This document shows, piece by piece, positions 54,055-64,000 of a stretch of DNA of 64,000 nucleotides; the first letter of the stretch is position 1; every line of letters begins with the position of its first letter. Made by a program: the position numbers and the translations under genes. The notes under the pieces were generated by a model. The model had not been told where the DNA came from and searched no databases. It saw nothing but the letters and a program-made list of their open reading frames with translations. Source of the stretch: Pollenia angustigena (taxonomy: Eukaryota > Arthropoda > Insecta > Diptera > Polleniidae); assembly GCA_930367215.1 (NCBI GenBank), contig OV884056.1, positions 255,653,127 through 255,717,126 of the forward strand, given 5' to 3'.

Positions 54055-55825
54055 AATAATTTCTTACGATACCGAACTATGGTCAGTTAGATGTGTTCAG
54101 TGATTAACGCTAGTAACTAACTTGCGGCCCAATCTCAATGTGCCCTTAACACCGGGTTAGTTCATTGCTTTGACTACCGCTCCCTTAATCTTTTACCACA
54201 AAGCCGTGAAACAAGAGCAAGAGAACCGACTTCGAATTCGTGTATTTTGACATGTTTTCCCCATCGATAAGTGTCAAGCCTAGCTAACACATGCACCGTT
54301 GTATGTATCACGGCACCCGATTGCAATGTTACTCAATATCGTGCAAGATTTCAAAGAATATCTCGAAATTATACGCCTCAAAATTCCAAGGAGTTTTAGT
54401 ATCAGAAAACTTAAAAAAAAATAAACTGAAAAAACACCTTTTAAAAATAGCGGGAATTTAAAAAATACTTTTTTAAGGAATGATCAAAGTAGAAAATTAA
54501 AAATTTGACAACATTTTTCTTGTAAATTTCCTATTTATCACCAGAATAGTTGCTATTGTTTGCTGTATTCCTCTTAATTCAAAAAGCATCCAAAAAGTTA
54601 TTGATACAATTTATTTCAAAACTTGCCATATCTGCTTTAGTATTTGTTTATTAATGTATGAATATGTTGCATATGTATATTGTTAAATACTTGTGTATTG
54701 TATCTGTAAATTTACATTAATTTTGCAACAATTCTCTAATTGTGATTTCAATTATTGAGTATAGCAATTATGTAAATATTTATTTGACATTTCTATTGGT
54801 TTAGCTAATGTGAAATGACATCGAGAATGTTCGATCAAACAATAGTAATGATAATAATAATGATAAAGATTATGATAATGATTATGTTACTAAACAATAT
54901 GCGAAAAATAAATTTAATAATGCACAGAGAGAAAAACAACTCAAATTCTTTCTATGTAAATAATTAACATAGTAAATAAGAGGAAACTGCAGTAGAGTTT
55001 CATTTTTAAGTCAATCTTTAATAGTAAATATAGATCCTGCTGGACACCTGAAATCAATCGTATTCAAGTCGAGACTTTAATCATTTATTTGAATGACCTT
55101 TAAAATACTCTCCATTTACCTACAATGCTGCCGTAAACGTATTTTGTTTTCTATTCAAAATAACAGTAATAAAAAATTCCAAATTTATTAAAATTGCTTT
55201 TTTTTAATTTTAAATTTTAGTAATTTAAGTATTGTTGTAAAAGTTTTCACGTTGATTTGATTTCAATTCGAAAATGACGTGAAGACAAACTTTTTCTCAA
55301 ACGACAAGCGTTTAATAATAATTTGAAAATTATAGATAGTATTCTCAACAAAATGAGGAAATTATTTTCAAATTCAGAAAGGTATTTTTTTCAACTTGCA
55401 TTTAACGTTATTCTCAAATGTTTTTCAAATGTGGATTTTAATAAAATGTGGAACATTAATTAAAATTTTTTTTAAATTGTAAATCATTATTTATTTAAAT
55501 AAACTGTCAGCTAAACATTTGACACAATAGCTTTAAGATGAAATAGTGTTCTTTCCGTCCTCAAATTCATGGAAAGACGAATTACTTGGCTGCTTTTTGT
55601 GCTGAGGATCGCGGTGCTAGATCGTACGTCAAAATTATTTTTTCTTTACTTTCCGGTTTTATATTTATTTGCATTCTTACACTTTGTAATTAATTTTTTA
55701 TTAACAAATAATTTTTATTTTTTGCACAAAAAATTAAGGTTTTATAAAGTTGCCAAGTTAATTTTTGATTTGAGAATAACATTTGATAACAATTTGCTAT
55801 CAAATTGGTAAAACATTCAATGTCA
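54055..55825. other. AT-rich stretch with a GATAAT microsatellite
   Basis: 54,060-54,350 is less AT-rich and unrecognised. An ATA/ATG-type imperfect microsatellite lies at about 54,846-54,890. The open frame at 55,569-55,811 starts with a Leu/Phe-rich, membrane-like stretch but has no family signature. Confidence 0.35.
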
Positions 55826-55829
55826 AATG

Positions 55830-56035
55830 TTTATACCCAGCAAACACAGAAATACACCTTATGTATTGCCAAACGTATTGCCTGGATGAAAAATATTATT
55901 GCGGCAATAACCGATTTCGTATTGCGGAAGATACTTCCTTCGGGAAGAAACGTGTCTCGATGGCAATACTTCTTAGCAATACGAAAGCAATACTTCTAGA
56001 CGATTAACTAGCAATATCGCCAGATAACCACTTTT
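55830..56035. repeat. GCAATAC-word repeat
   Basis: It begins 'tatacccagcaaacacagaa' and contains many 'gcaata', 'attgcc' and 'caatac' words in both orientations, ending near 'agcaatatcgcca'. This resembles a short subterminal-repeat element, but no clean terminal pair is seen. Confidence 0.35.
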
Positions 56036-56039
56036 AAGA

Positions 56040-57220
56040 AAATAGGAAGATATCGCCAAAATATCATAGGGATGATAAAAAGAAGATTTCGCATTTTAAA
56101 AAATTGTCATTTATGTACAAAGAAGCACAGCTTTTTATTTAAAATTAAAATCACACTGGATAGTGATACTTTATAAATTGAATGTATTTAACTCAACAAT
56201 TTTAACAAATAGAAACTGGGAATTATTTCCTACCGATTCTCACCATTTACGTAGACTTCTTTCTTAGTACAGTTCAAATGTATTTACCAAATTTGATCAA
56301 ATTAACAACAAGGTTAACATGAACAGACAACCACCCAGACGGACGGATGGACATAATTAGATCACTTTGAAAAGTAATTCTAAGTCAATCGGTATGCTAA
56401 AAGATTGGTCCAGGTTTCCATTTATTACAAGCATCGCCAAAAACGTATATAAATGCGTTTTCCTTAAATTTTACTTTATATAAAATTTTAAAGTTTAAAA
56501 TGTCTCACAACTTTAGAGTAAAAAGTAAATGTAGATGGCGAAATTAAAGCAACACTACCCAACAATTAGATCTTTAGAACAGAAAAGCCAGAATTTCGCA
56601 AAAAAAAATTTATTTGCTGCGAAAGCTCTTGTAGACATCTAAAAAAAAATTAAACATGTATCAAAATATGCCTCAAAGAGGCAAAATATACGCTTTCAAC
56701 TTAAAAAATGGTTCAAAAAGACTCTGTTAACAAATTATGCAAAGAAATGCTGCAATCGGTAAAATATGCAAAAATATGCACTATCAAATCGATGCCAAAA
56801 TGCACACAAGGAAAAACATGAAATTGAATATTTATTGTTTCTCTGCTAATGGTCAATAAATCTGTGAATGTTTAAACGCTGGTTAAGTTGAACTAAACTT
56901 AAATTTATATGAAGATAAAACTCAATATCTGAAAATCATGGCCTCATATACAATATGTAGTATAAAAAATAATAATGTTGTAGTACTATGATAAATGTTG
57001 TCCTATTCTTATAATTTGTATTGGTAGTTTAAGCCCCCAATTTTATGCGTTTAGAGATGGTTTATATGTTAACTGATTAATAGATTTGCTAAGTTAAGCC
57101 CATTTTAAATCAAAAAAAGAGTTTAACTTGCACAGACTAATTGGCCCTAAATGTCTTCAGCACAAATCATTGTCCGGCCTATTGATGGTCAGTAATACTG
57201 GTGATGAAGTGAATAGTGAA
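56040..57220. other. AT-rich stretch with a DINE-like fragment
   Basis: Around 56,320-56,410, minus strand, 'gcataccgattgacttagaa' and a 'ccgtccgtctgggtgg' segment match the middle of the DINE-like family. The rest is unrecognised. Confidence 0.35.
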
Positions 57221-57223
57221 TCA

Positions 57224-57456
57224 GGGGGCAAATTATGGCAGTCGCGATCGAATACTTTTTCGATTCGAAAGCAATTTTATTTTAGTCGATACTGAACGTA
57301 TCGTAATTATTTTTTCAGTGTTATGAACACTCAAATAAATGTTTTACAACACTAAAGAAATAATTTCGATCCGTTCAGTATGAACAGAAAGAATTAGAAC
57401 TAAAATTGCTTTCGAATCGAAAAAGGATTCGATCACGACTGCCATAATTTGCCCCC
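57224..57456. mobile_element. MITE with about 58-bp TIRs (GGGGGCAAATTATGGCAG)
   Basis: GGGGGCAAATTATGGCAGTC is inverted at the right as GACTGCCATAATTTGCCCCC, and the arms continue to 'ttcgaaagcaattttatt'. The 233-bp element has a 'cagtgttatgaacactc' core palindrome. A solo end is at 36,800. No target duplication is clear. Confidence 0.75.
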
Positions 57457-57459
57457 AGT

Positions 57460-58375
57460 GCAGTTACACTATTGACTGATACATATATATTGTTTTTCTT
57501 AGTGTATAAATGCTTTACTATTTATTTGTATGCATTTTAGCCGGAATAAAGTTACGTTTATTTGTTACTATTTATTGTCTATTGCAATCTAAATTTAAAA
57601 CAGTTTTGTCTATTCTGACATTTACATACAAAAGTAAATTTATCTATCTATTGCTCATTAGGTATGAATGAATGTACTGTAAACATATGTTTTGGTAAAG
57701 AATAGGCTAGTTTTGCATAGATACATACATACATTTAAATAGCTTAAAGTTACATCTTCTATAAGTTTTATTTATTCAATTCCAGCTAAAATTAAAAATA
57801 GAGTAAAGTAACGATTTAATTTTCTTGCAACATCGAAAAATTAATTTAAGATCAGGGCCATGTTTGTCAATACCACAAGTTACAAAGCAAGAATTTTACA
57901 ATTTTTGTTTCAAATATATTTTACTTGAAAATTTGTATTTTGTACTTTTGAGAAACAGGGCCCAGGTGGTACAACTTTTATCGTGCCAAATCCCTTATTT
58001 GAAGAAATCATTTTGATAGGTTTGGTATCTGAACAGTTTTTATATCTGGAGCAGAGAACCTCAAAATCACTATTTTTCTTGATTTATTCATACGCTAAAA
58101 TTTACATTCATTCTTTGCTTGCAAAACAAAGTTCAACGTTGGTAATTTTTACATCCTTTCGTACACATTTTATTTTTGCTTTTATTCGTTTTTTATTGAA
58201 AGTGCTTTATTTGCATTTTTGTTGCTCACGCAATATAACACAACTGAGTAAATTCAAAAGAACACATTCTAATACTTTTGTTTACATTAACAACAACAAT
58301 AAACCACTCGATGAGACGCTTTTTCCAAATTAACAACAATAAAAACAACAATAAGAAGAATACATTGTACATACC
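57460..58375. other. AT-rich stretch, nothing recognised
   Basis: Open frames at 57,825-58,016 and 57,983-58,333 have no recognised motif. A 'gatacatacatacattt' microsatellite lies near 57,720-57,736. Confidence 0.35.
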
Positions 58376-58380
58376 TACTA

Positions 58381-59763
58381 TAGGGTGGCAGCTAAATTTC
58401 AACTTTGGATTTTCAACATCTCCCGGGCGGAATATTGTGCCACATGGTCTAAAACTGATGTGGAAAAAATTTCAGCCAAATCGGATAACTTTTACCCCTG
58501 CCCCTTTGAGGTCAAAGTTCAAATGATAAAAAAAAAATTTCCATACAAGCAAAAAATTTTTTTTTCGATTTTTTTTTTTAATATTAGAAAGCTTTATAAG
58601 CTTATTAACAACAAAAAATTTCATTTCGATCCGACAAGATTTTCAGTTTCAAAAGTGACTCTGAAAAAAAAATTTGAGGCTTGTTAGGGGCTTACTCTAA
58701 AAAATTTAAAAAAAATTTTTTTTTTTAGTTTTGATAAGCACACATTAAAGATTTTTTGTTGCTTTTAATGCCAGGTTTTTTAAATTTTTTTTAAAAAAAT
58801 TTTTTCGACATCGCATTTTTGTTCTAAATTGGGGTAAAAAACTGGAAAAATTCAGTTTTTGGCCCTATTTAAGATCATGATTACTAGGGTGCCAGCTAAA
58901 TTTCAACTTTGGATTTTCAACATCTCCCGGGCGGAATATTGTGCCACATGGTCTCAAACTGATGTGGAAAAAATTTCAGCCAAATCGGATAACCTTTACC
59001 CCTGCCCCTTTGAGGTCAAAGTTCAAATGATAAAGAAAAAAAATTCCATACAAGCAAAAAAATTTTTTTTCCAATTTTTTTTTTTATCATTTGAACTTTG
59101 AACTCAAACGGGCAGGGGTAAAAGTTATCCGATTTGGCTGAAATTTTTTCCACATCAGTTTGAGACCATGTGTCACAATATTCCGCCCGGGAGATGTTGA
59201 AAATCCAAAGTTGATATTTAGCTGCCACCCTAGTAATCATGATCTTATGGTGTTTTCTTTTCTACAAAAAATGTGACATTTTATTTAAAAAAAATGCAAT
59301 TTGGAGTCTGTTTCTTAAAAATTTTGCTCCCGTAAAGGGTGGGTTGTTTTATTCTAAAAAACTCACCCTTTTTGAAAGGAAAACAGACACCAAATTGCAT
59401 TTTTTTAAATAAAATGACACACTTTTTTTACCCCAATTTAGAACAAAAATGCGATGTCGAAAAAAAATTTAAAAAAAAAATTTAAAAAACCTGGTATTAA
59501 GAGCAACAAAAAATCTTTAATGTGTGCTTATCAAAACTAAAAAAAAATTTTTTTTGAAAAATTTTTTAGAGTAAGCCCCTAACAAGCCTCAAATTTTTTT
59601 TCAGAGTCACTTTTTTATCATTTGAACTTTGACCTCAAAGGGGCAGGGGTAAAAGTTATCCGATTTGGCTGACATTTTTTCCACATCAGTTTTAGACCAT
59701 GTGGCACAATATTCCGCCCGGGAGATGTTGAAAATCCAAAGTTTAAATTTAGCTGCCACCCTA
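58381..59763. mobile_element. Foldback element, nested palindrome of 1.38 kb
   Basis: The terminal motif TAGGGTGGCAGCTAAATTTC occurs four times: plus at 58,381 and 58,885, and inverted ending at 59,232 and 59,763. The four copies share about 145 bp (through 'gggcggaatattgtgccaca' and 'cccctgcccctttgaggtca'). The sequence between 58,540 and 58,885 is the inverse of that between 59,430 and 59,620, so nearly the whole unit folds on itself around 59,065. An extra palindrome (about 59,262-59,425, 'atgcaatttgg' and 'ccaaattgcat') interrupts the right arm. TA flanks both outer ends. Confidence 0.8.
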
Positions 59764-59769
59764 ATATAT

Positions 59770-60114
59770 ATATATTTACATAAATTCTATTCATACTTTT
59801 CGGTGATCATACATATCTCGGTATTGTAAAATATTAACTTCAGCTGGCTAATGATTCCGTCAATAGTGGACGCCGCTGCCGGTTGCTTCTCGGCATAGAT
59901 TTCTGATGTCAGATGGTTTGCCAGAAGAAAATAGAGCACGCTCTAATAGAAATTTTGTCAGATGACTTTGCATCTGACTTTTACAGAAGCAAAGTTTAAA
60001 AGGTAACACACGACAGTTATGTATTTTGCAGGGGAAAATTTTACATGTCAGATGACAAAAACATGTCGTGTACGGTCGCCATAATTGTTGTTATAATTTC
60101 TAATTGCAATAGCA
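59770..60114. other. Unrecognised stretch with GTCAGATG words
   Basis: 'gtcagatg' and 'catctgac' occur several times between 59,905 and 60,055, and 'acacgacag' and 'atgtcgtgta' are roughly inverted. It may be part of an unnamed TIR element, but no clear boundaries are visible. Confidence 0.3.
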
Positions 60115-60117
60115 TAA

Positions 60118-60243
60118 AGGCCAATTATTACAACTTGGCGTTAGCTAAAGTTAGGATTAAGTTGACAGATAGTAATGTGTTATCTGTCAAAAAGAGTCTG
60201 TTATATGTCCGATATAGCTAACGCGGAGTTATTATAATGGCCC
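60118..60243. mobile_element. Harbinger-like MITE, GGCC ends, TAA duplication
   Basis: AGGCCAATTATTACAACTTG is matched by an imperfect inverse ending 'attataatggccc', and 'cgttagcta' pairs with 'tagctaacg'. TAA flanks both sides (60,115-60,117 and 60,244-60,246). The 126-bp element has the same duplication as the GTCTG and GGCCC families but a different sequence. Confidence 0.6.
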
Positions 60244-60504
60244 TAAAGAGTTTAAACCTAAACGTATGCAACATATTTTATCTCAAGCCTGCACTGCAAT
60301 ATTCGTGACTTTTTTCAGAAAATTTATAAGTGTATTCAGCGATCGGTGAATTTCCGTGGATTTTGTTGGGAAACTTTAAAGAGTACACCCTCATCCTTTA
60401 TTTGGCTCCAGTAAGACGACGAGGGTAGACCGATCTAAAGTCTTTTTTTTAAAGAAAACAGCAAATGCTGAATTTTAAAAGGCCATTATTATTATTATTC
60501 GTTC

Positions 60505-61071
60505 ATATCTACTAAGCTACAAGGCAACAAGGAGGCGGACGAATTGGCGAAACGGGGGGTCCATTTACCATACGATAAGGTGATGGCCCTTCCGGCTCCA
60601 ATTCAGAATATAAGGAGAGATACGGACTCTGCTATACGGAGGAGATCAGAGGCGATTTGGGAAAACACAAGAACGTGCAGGGTCTCCAAGGTAATGTGGG
60701 GATCCTATGATCCGGAGTCGACACAAATTCTTCTGTTGCTATCGAGAAGGGACTGTAGACTTCTGGTAGGTTTCTTGACGGGTCATTGTTGGACTGCGGT
60801 ATACGCCCAGAGGGCGGGGCGGTTGAATATTGACAATTGTAGATTCTGTAGGGTACCAGGCGAAAAGGAGACAGTGGAGCATTTACTCTGCTACTGTCCG
60901 GCACTCATGCGCTCCAGGGCGAATTGTCTGGGAGATCATTACTTCCTAAGTCTCGGGGAAGTCTCCGGAATTGGGTTAATGAGACTCCTGGCATTCGTCA
61001 AGAGAGTGTGGGGTACTCTGAGTACCATTACATCGGCACGACATTTTTCTAATATTCTTCTGTGGACATAG
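60505..61071 (+). pseudogene. 3' end of an RNase-H-type LINE ORF2 (5'-truncated)
   Basis: The open frame from about 60,511 begins with LQGNKEADELAKRG, the final RNase H motif (conserved Asp) of I/R1/LOA-type LINEs. After 60 residues comes LLVGFLTGHC, then a C-x2-C-x10-H-x4-C finger (C99-C102-H113-C118, counting from the Met at 60,544), the post-RNase-H finger of the same group. A TAG ends the frame at 61,069-61,071, followed by a short tail with a T-run. The frame is intact and GC-richer than its surroundings, so the insertion is fairly young, but endonuclease, reverse transcriptase and most of RNase H are missing. A (ATT)n tract borders the left side. Confidence 0.8.
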
Positions 61072-61109
61072 GAAATATAAATGAGTTTTTTTTTTCATTA
61101 AAAAAAGGT

Positions 61110-62800
61110 TCTGTATTTAAATTTTAGCAGTGAAAATATCTTGCACGCAGAAGCTACTAAGTTACATGAACATTTTAATATTAAATATTTCATTAATTTC
61201 ATTCGATTTTTTCAAGCACACAATGTGACTTCTTGCAAAAACCAATAATGGATTTTGTAGATGCCAAAAGTTAGGTAATTCAGAAAACGGCATCAATTTT
61301 GACTTTTAGAGTATCAACAATAAAGAGACGGCAGAGAAATAGAGGGATGGTCATAGCAATAGTGTCTTTGATGGCCGCGATTTTTCGACAGAATGACAAA
61401 TTCAATATACCTCAAGCTTTTTGGTGGTGGGTATGCAAACTTTTGAATTTCAAAACATTTTTCGAACATTAACACGTAGAAGCTTTCGGAAAATTGATTT
61501 TATATATTGACTTATCACTTCCAATTATAATTCTATAATTTATTTGCCACATTTAAGGACACGTTTATTGTATTTCATTTAAATATTCATCTTTCGTAAT
61601 ATAATTAATATTTGGGATACTAATTTAATTTCCAAAATTTATAAATTTAAACACTTTTATCATAAATGTGATGGAATAATATTATTTACTTAGAAAACAA
61701 ATACACCATAGTTTGAGTTTAATAGAGAATTTCTTTTGTATTTAGTAATTTGTAACACACACAATCACGTAACACATACATACATATATTCAAATAAAAT
61801 AGTTTAGCATAAAAATGAAAGAACAATACGGAATAGAGTAAATATAATAAATTTTATAATATAATTTCTTATTAATGATCATTGAATAAAATTAATAATC
61901 AAAGGCCTATCAAATAAACTTTAGCATGTATTAAAGGCAAGTTATGCAACCATAATTACAGAACAGGGTAACAATTACTAAAAGAAACAACTTGTTTGTT
62001 TTTTTTTAATTATTACTTTCAGATCATAATACATTAAAAAATGTCTTAACGTTTGGATTTACTTGTTCATAGGTTCTTATAAAAAATTCTTAATTCAACT
62101 GAAAATTACTGTAATTGAAATTTCAATTTCTACCGTTCAATTTATTATCGCAGAACTGTTATTAATTGATGATATATTTTTCAATATTCTAACAATGTCT
62201 GTGATTGTATCAACAACTATTGGCCACATTTATGTAAATTGAAACACTCTACATGCACTTGATAATTAATTTTGCTTTAATGAAGCCTATAATTTTCCCC
62301 CTGTTATTATCGTTAACGACAACATCATCATCCGCCAATACCACTAATATGAACTTTATTTTCAGGACAATAAATACACAGACACTTAAACCTAAATAAA
62401 ACAACACTGAGAAAAACTTGATGATAAATACTTGTTATTTCCCTGTGAAAAACATCATGTAAAACTTCAGGACCATTTATCTGAATTCCAAACGATTTTT
62501 CGAATAAAAATTAGACCTTCAAAATATTGTTTTAAAGGATTGTTGAAACAAAAACAGTACCAAAATTTCTTTTCAGTGTCTAACTGAAAACATCACTATC
62601 GTTATGATTATAAGTTTTACCCATTAATTTTCAAAATTTTATTGCATATGTATGTGAATTGTTATGCGAATTTGTTTCTGAAAGCATTAATAAAATAGAT
62701 ATGTATACTGCACATTGGGGCTCAAGGCTTATAAAACTAAACATTTTTATATACTAATAATATGTATTAGAAAAATTTTGATATTGATATAAACGTTTTA
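61110..62800. other. AT-rich stretch, nothing recognised
   Basis: No coding family, repeat terminus or RNA gene visible. Confidence 0.4.
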
Positions 62801-62801
62801 A

Positions 62802-64000
62802 GGCAGGGATGAGAAATCTTATGTCGTACCAACGAACTTTTAAATTCGTACTTTTTCGGCCCCAATAGTACTAAATCATTTTTTTTATAAATTTTTTTAT
62901 ATTTATTTTTAAAAACAAAAATTTAATACAACAAAAACAAAATGTACTTAAAATTCATTTGTACATGCAAAGTTTAGATAGCAAAAAATTCATGATCGTT
63001 AATATTACATAATACATAAGTCATTCCAAGAAACTTTGCCAAAGAAACTATAGGTCAAAAAAGAATTTCGGGCCCCACAGATTTTTCAAAATAATTAGTT
63101 TTCCAAAATATTCAAGAATAGAGGCAAACAAATTGTATTTGGACTAGCCAGACCTGTATCATGCGGTTTTTAGGGTCGAAAAATCCATTTATTTTTATTT
63201 CTGATTGCCGCCAGAGAGCGTTTTCATACACTTTTTAATATTTATCGTCTTTTTTGTAGAATATTGACGAATATTTCTCAAAATGCAATCTCGAATTTTA
63301 AACGAAAATAAAATTTTTAAGCGTTCTAAAAATATGTGCATACAATTTCAAATTGTACTGCAAAAACAGGAAAGAAGTAGAAAGTCCGAATATAATAAAA
63401 TTTTATTTAGCGCTTGTAAAATCTCTTTCAAATTAATTCGGAGTAAAATAATAATGGACTGGGCTCCCACTGTTCCGAAATACTTTTGCTTACGTCTTGA
63501 CGTGACAACCATCTTGTTGACGAATATTTGAAAATATTTAGAATTCGTTCCAAAATAATCTTCAATTGAGAGGAAGTCTCCTTTTCTACTATGTAGAACT
63601 TTTGCAGAAGTGCTTTCCTATATTTTTTAAAAACTTGTCAATATCATCAGAAAATGCACGCACGAATGTGGCATAAGCAATCGTTCAATGAACAAGTGCA
63701 AAAATCTATTACAAAAGAGCAAATGCAAAATATCATAGCTGTTTCGTTAAATCCAATAACAAAATATAGAGTTTCCCTTAGATTTCATTTAAAAGCTACG
63801 ACATTTTGCATTTTCGCAACACTATTTGCAAAAATCTCTAAACTCCGCTCATATTCATTGGGAAGTAAATACGAGCTGCCATTTTATATCAATTATAAAT
63901 ATGTTGGTTCGAAAAATTTGGAAACAGTACCAAATGAGTCACGTGGGTACCAGCGTACTTTTTAGTTTTGAATGGTACAAAAAAAAAAGTACAATTGTAC
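62802..64000. repeat. Possible left part of a TIR element running off the window
   Basis: GGCAGGGATGAGAAATC at about 62,802 resembles hAT-type left ends, and 'gtaccaacgaacttttaaat' just inside is loosely inverse to 'gtaccagcgtactttttagt' near 63,948. Open frames at 63,283-63,531 and 63,654-63,965 are Lys/Ile-rich without motifs. If real, the right end lies beyond 64,000. Confidence 0.25.

Noticed and set aside
58278..59240. Several open frames sharing an AKFQLWIFNISRAEYCATWS-type peptide
   Set aside because: They are translations of the four repeated terminal blocks of the foldback element, on both strands, not genes.
63283..63965. Two Lys/Ile-rich open frames near the window end
   Set aside because: No family motif. 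They may lie inside an element that runs off the window, but this cannot be tested here.

Overview
The window looks like a gene-free, transposon-dense stretch of an insect nuclear genome, most likely a higher fly (Diptera, perhaps a calyptrate). The reasons are the very AT-rich sequence, an intact jockey-clade LINE, several hAT, mariner-like, CACTA-like and Harbinger-like remnants, tRNA-derived SINEs, and a dispersed repeat family built like the Drosophila DINE-1/Helentron elements. The organism call is inference. I found no convincing host exon, canonical tRNA, rRNA or CRISPR array.

Layout. 1-13,000: two CACTA-like elements flanked by TTA (30-433 and 11,999-12,826), a degenerate tandem repeat (502-1,250), three decayed copies of a mariner/IS630-type transposase (3,405-3,645, 6,830-7,085, 7,205-7,860), a DINE-like element (8,355-9,053), and a large composite inverted repeat made of elements with a tRNA-like core (9,074-10,296). 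13,300-14,300: a hAT element nested in an older hAT MITE. 14,649-20,760: the centrepiece, a full-length jockey-clade LINE on the minus strand with two intact ORFs, a poly(A) tail, an internal-promoter motif and a perfect 68-bp target-site duplication. It sits inside an older terminal-inverted-repeat (TIR) element, which also carries another TIR element with a SINE in it.

21,140-26,350: a near-identical 2.4-kb tandem duplication (21,481-23,893 and 23,894-26,184) carrying paired copies of several MITEs. 28,000-46,000: mostly AT-rich DNA with fragments of LINE ORFs (30,631-30,880 and 38,500-38,727, both minus), SINEs, DINE-like elements and MITEs. 46,657-50,214: a decayed hAT element interrupted by a MITE inside its BED-type finger, then a cluster of TIR and hairpin elements. 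53,148-53,528: a MITE carrying a second MITE with an 8-bp duplication. 58,381-59,763: a large foldback element. 60,118-61,071: a Harbinger-like MITE and the 3' end of an RNase-H-type LINE. 62,802 to the end: possibly the left part of another element.

The only apparently functional genes are the two LINE ORFs. ORF1 is a zinc-knuckle RNA-binding protein and ORF2 an endonuclease/reverse transcriptase; together they would carry out target-primed reverse transcription. Everything else is nonautonomous or decayed, so the window is best read as a history of nested insertions whose order can be worked out from target-site duplications.
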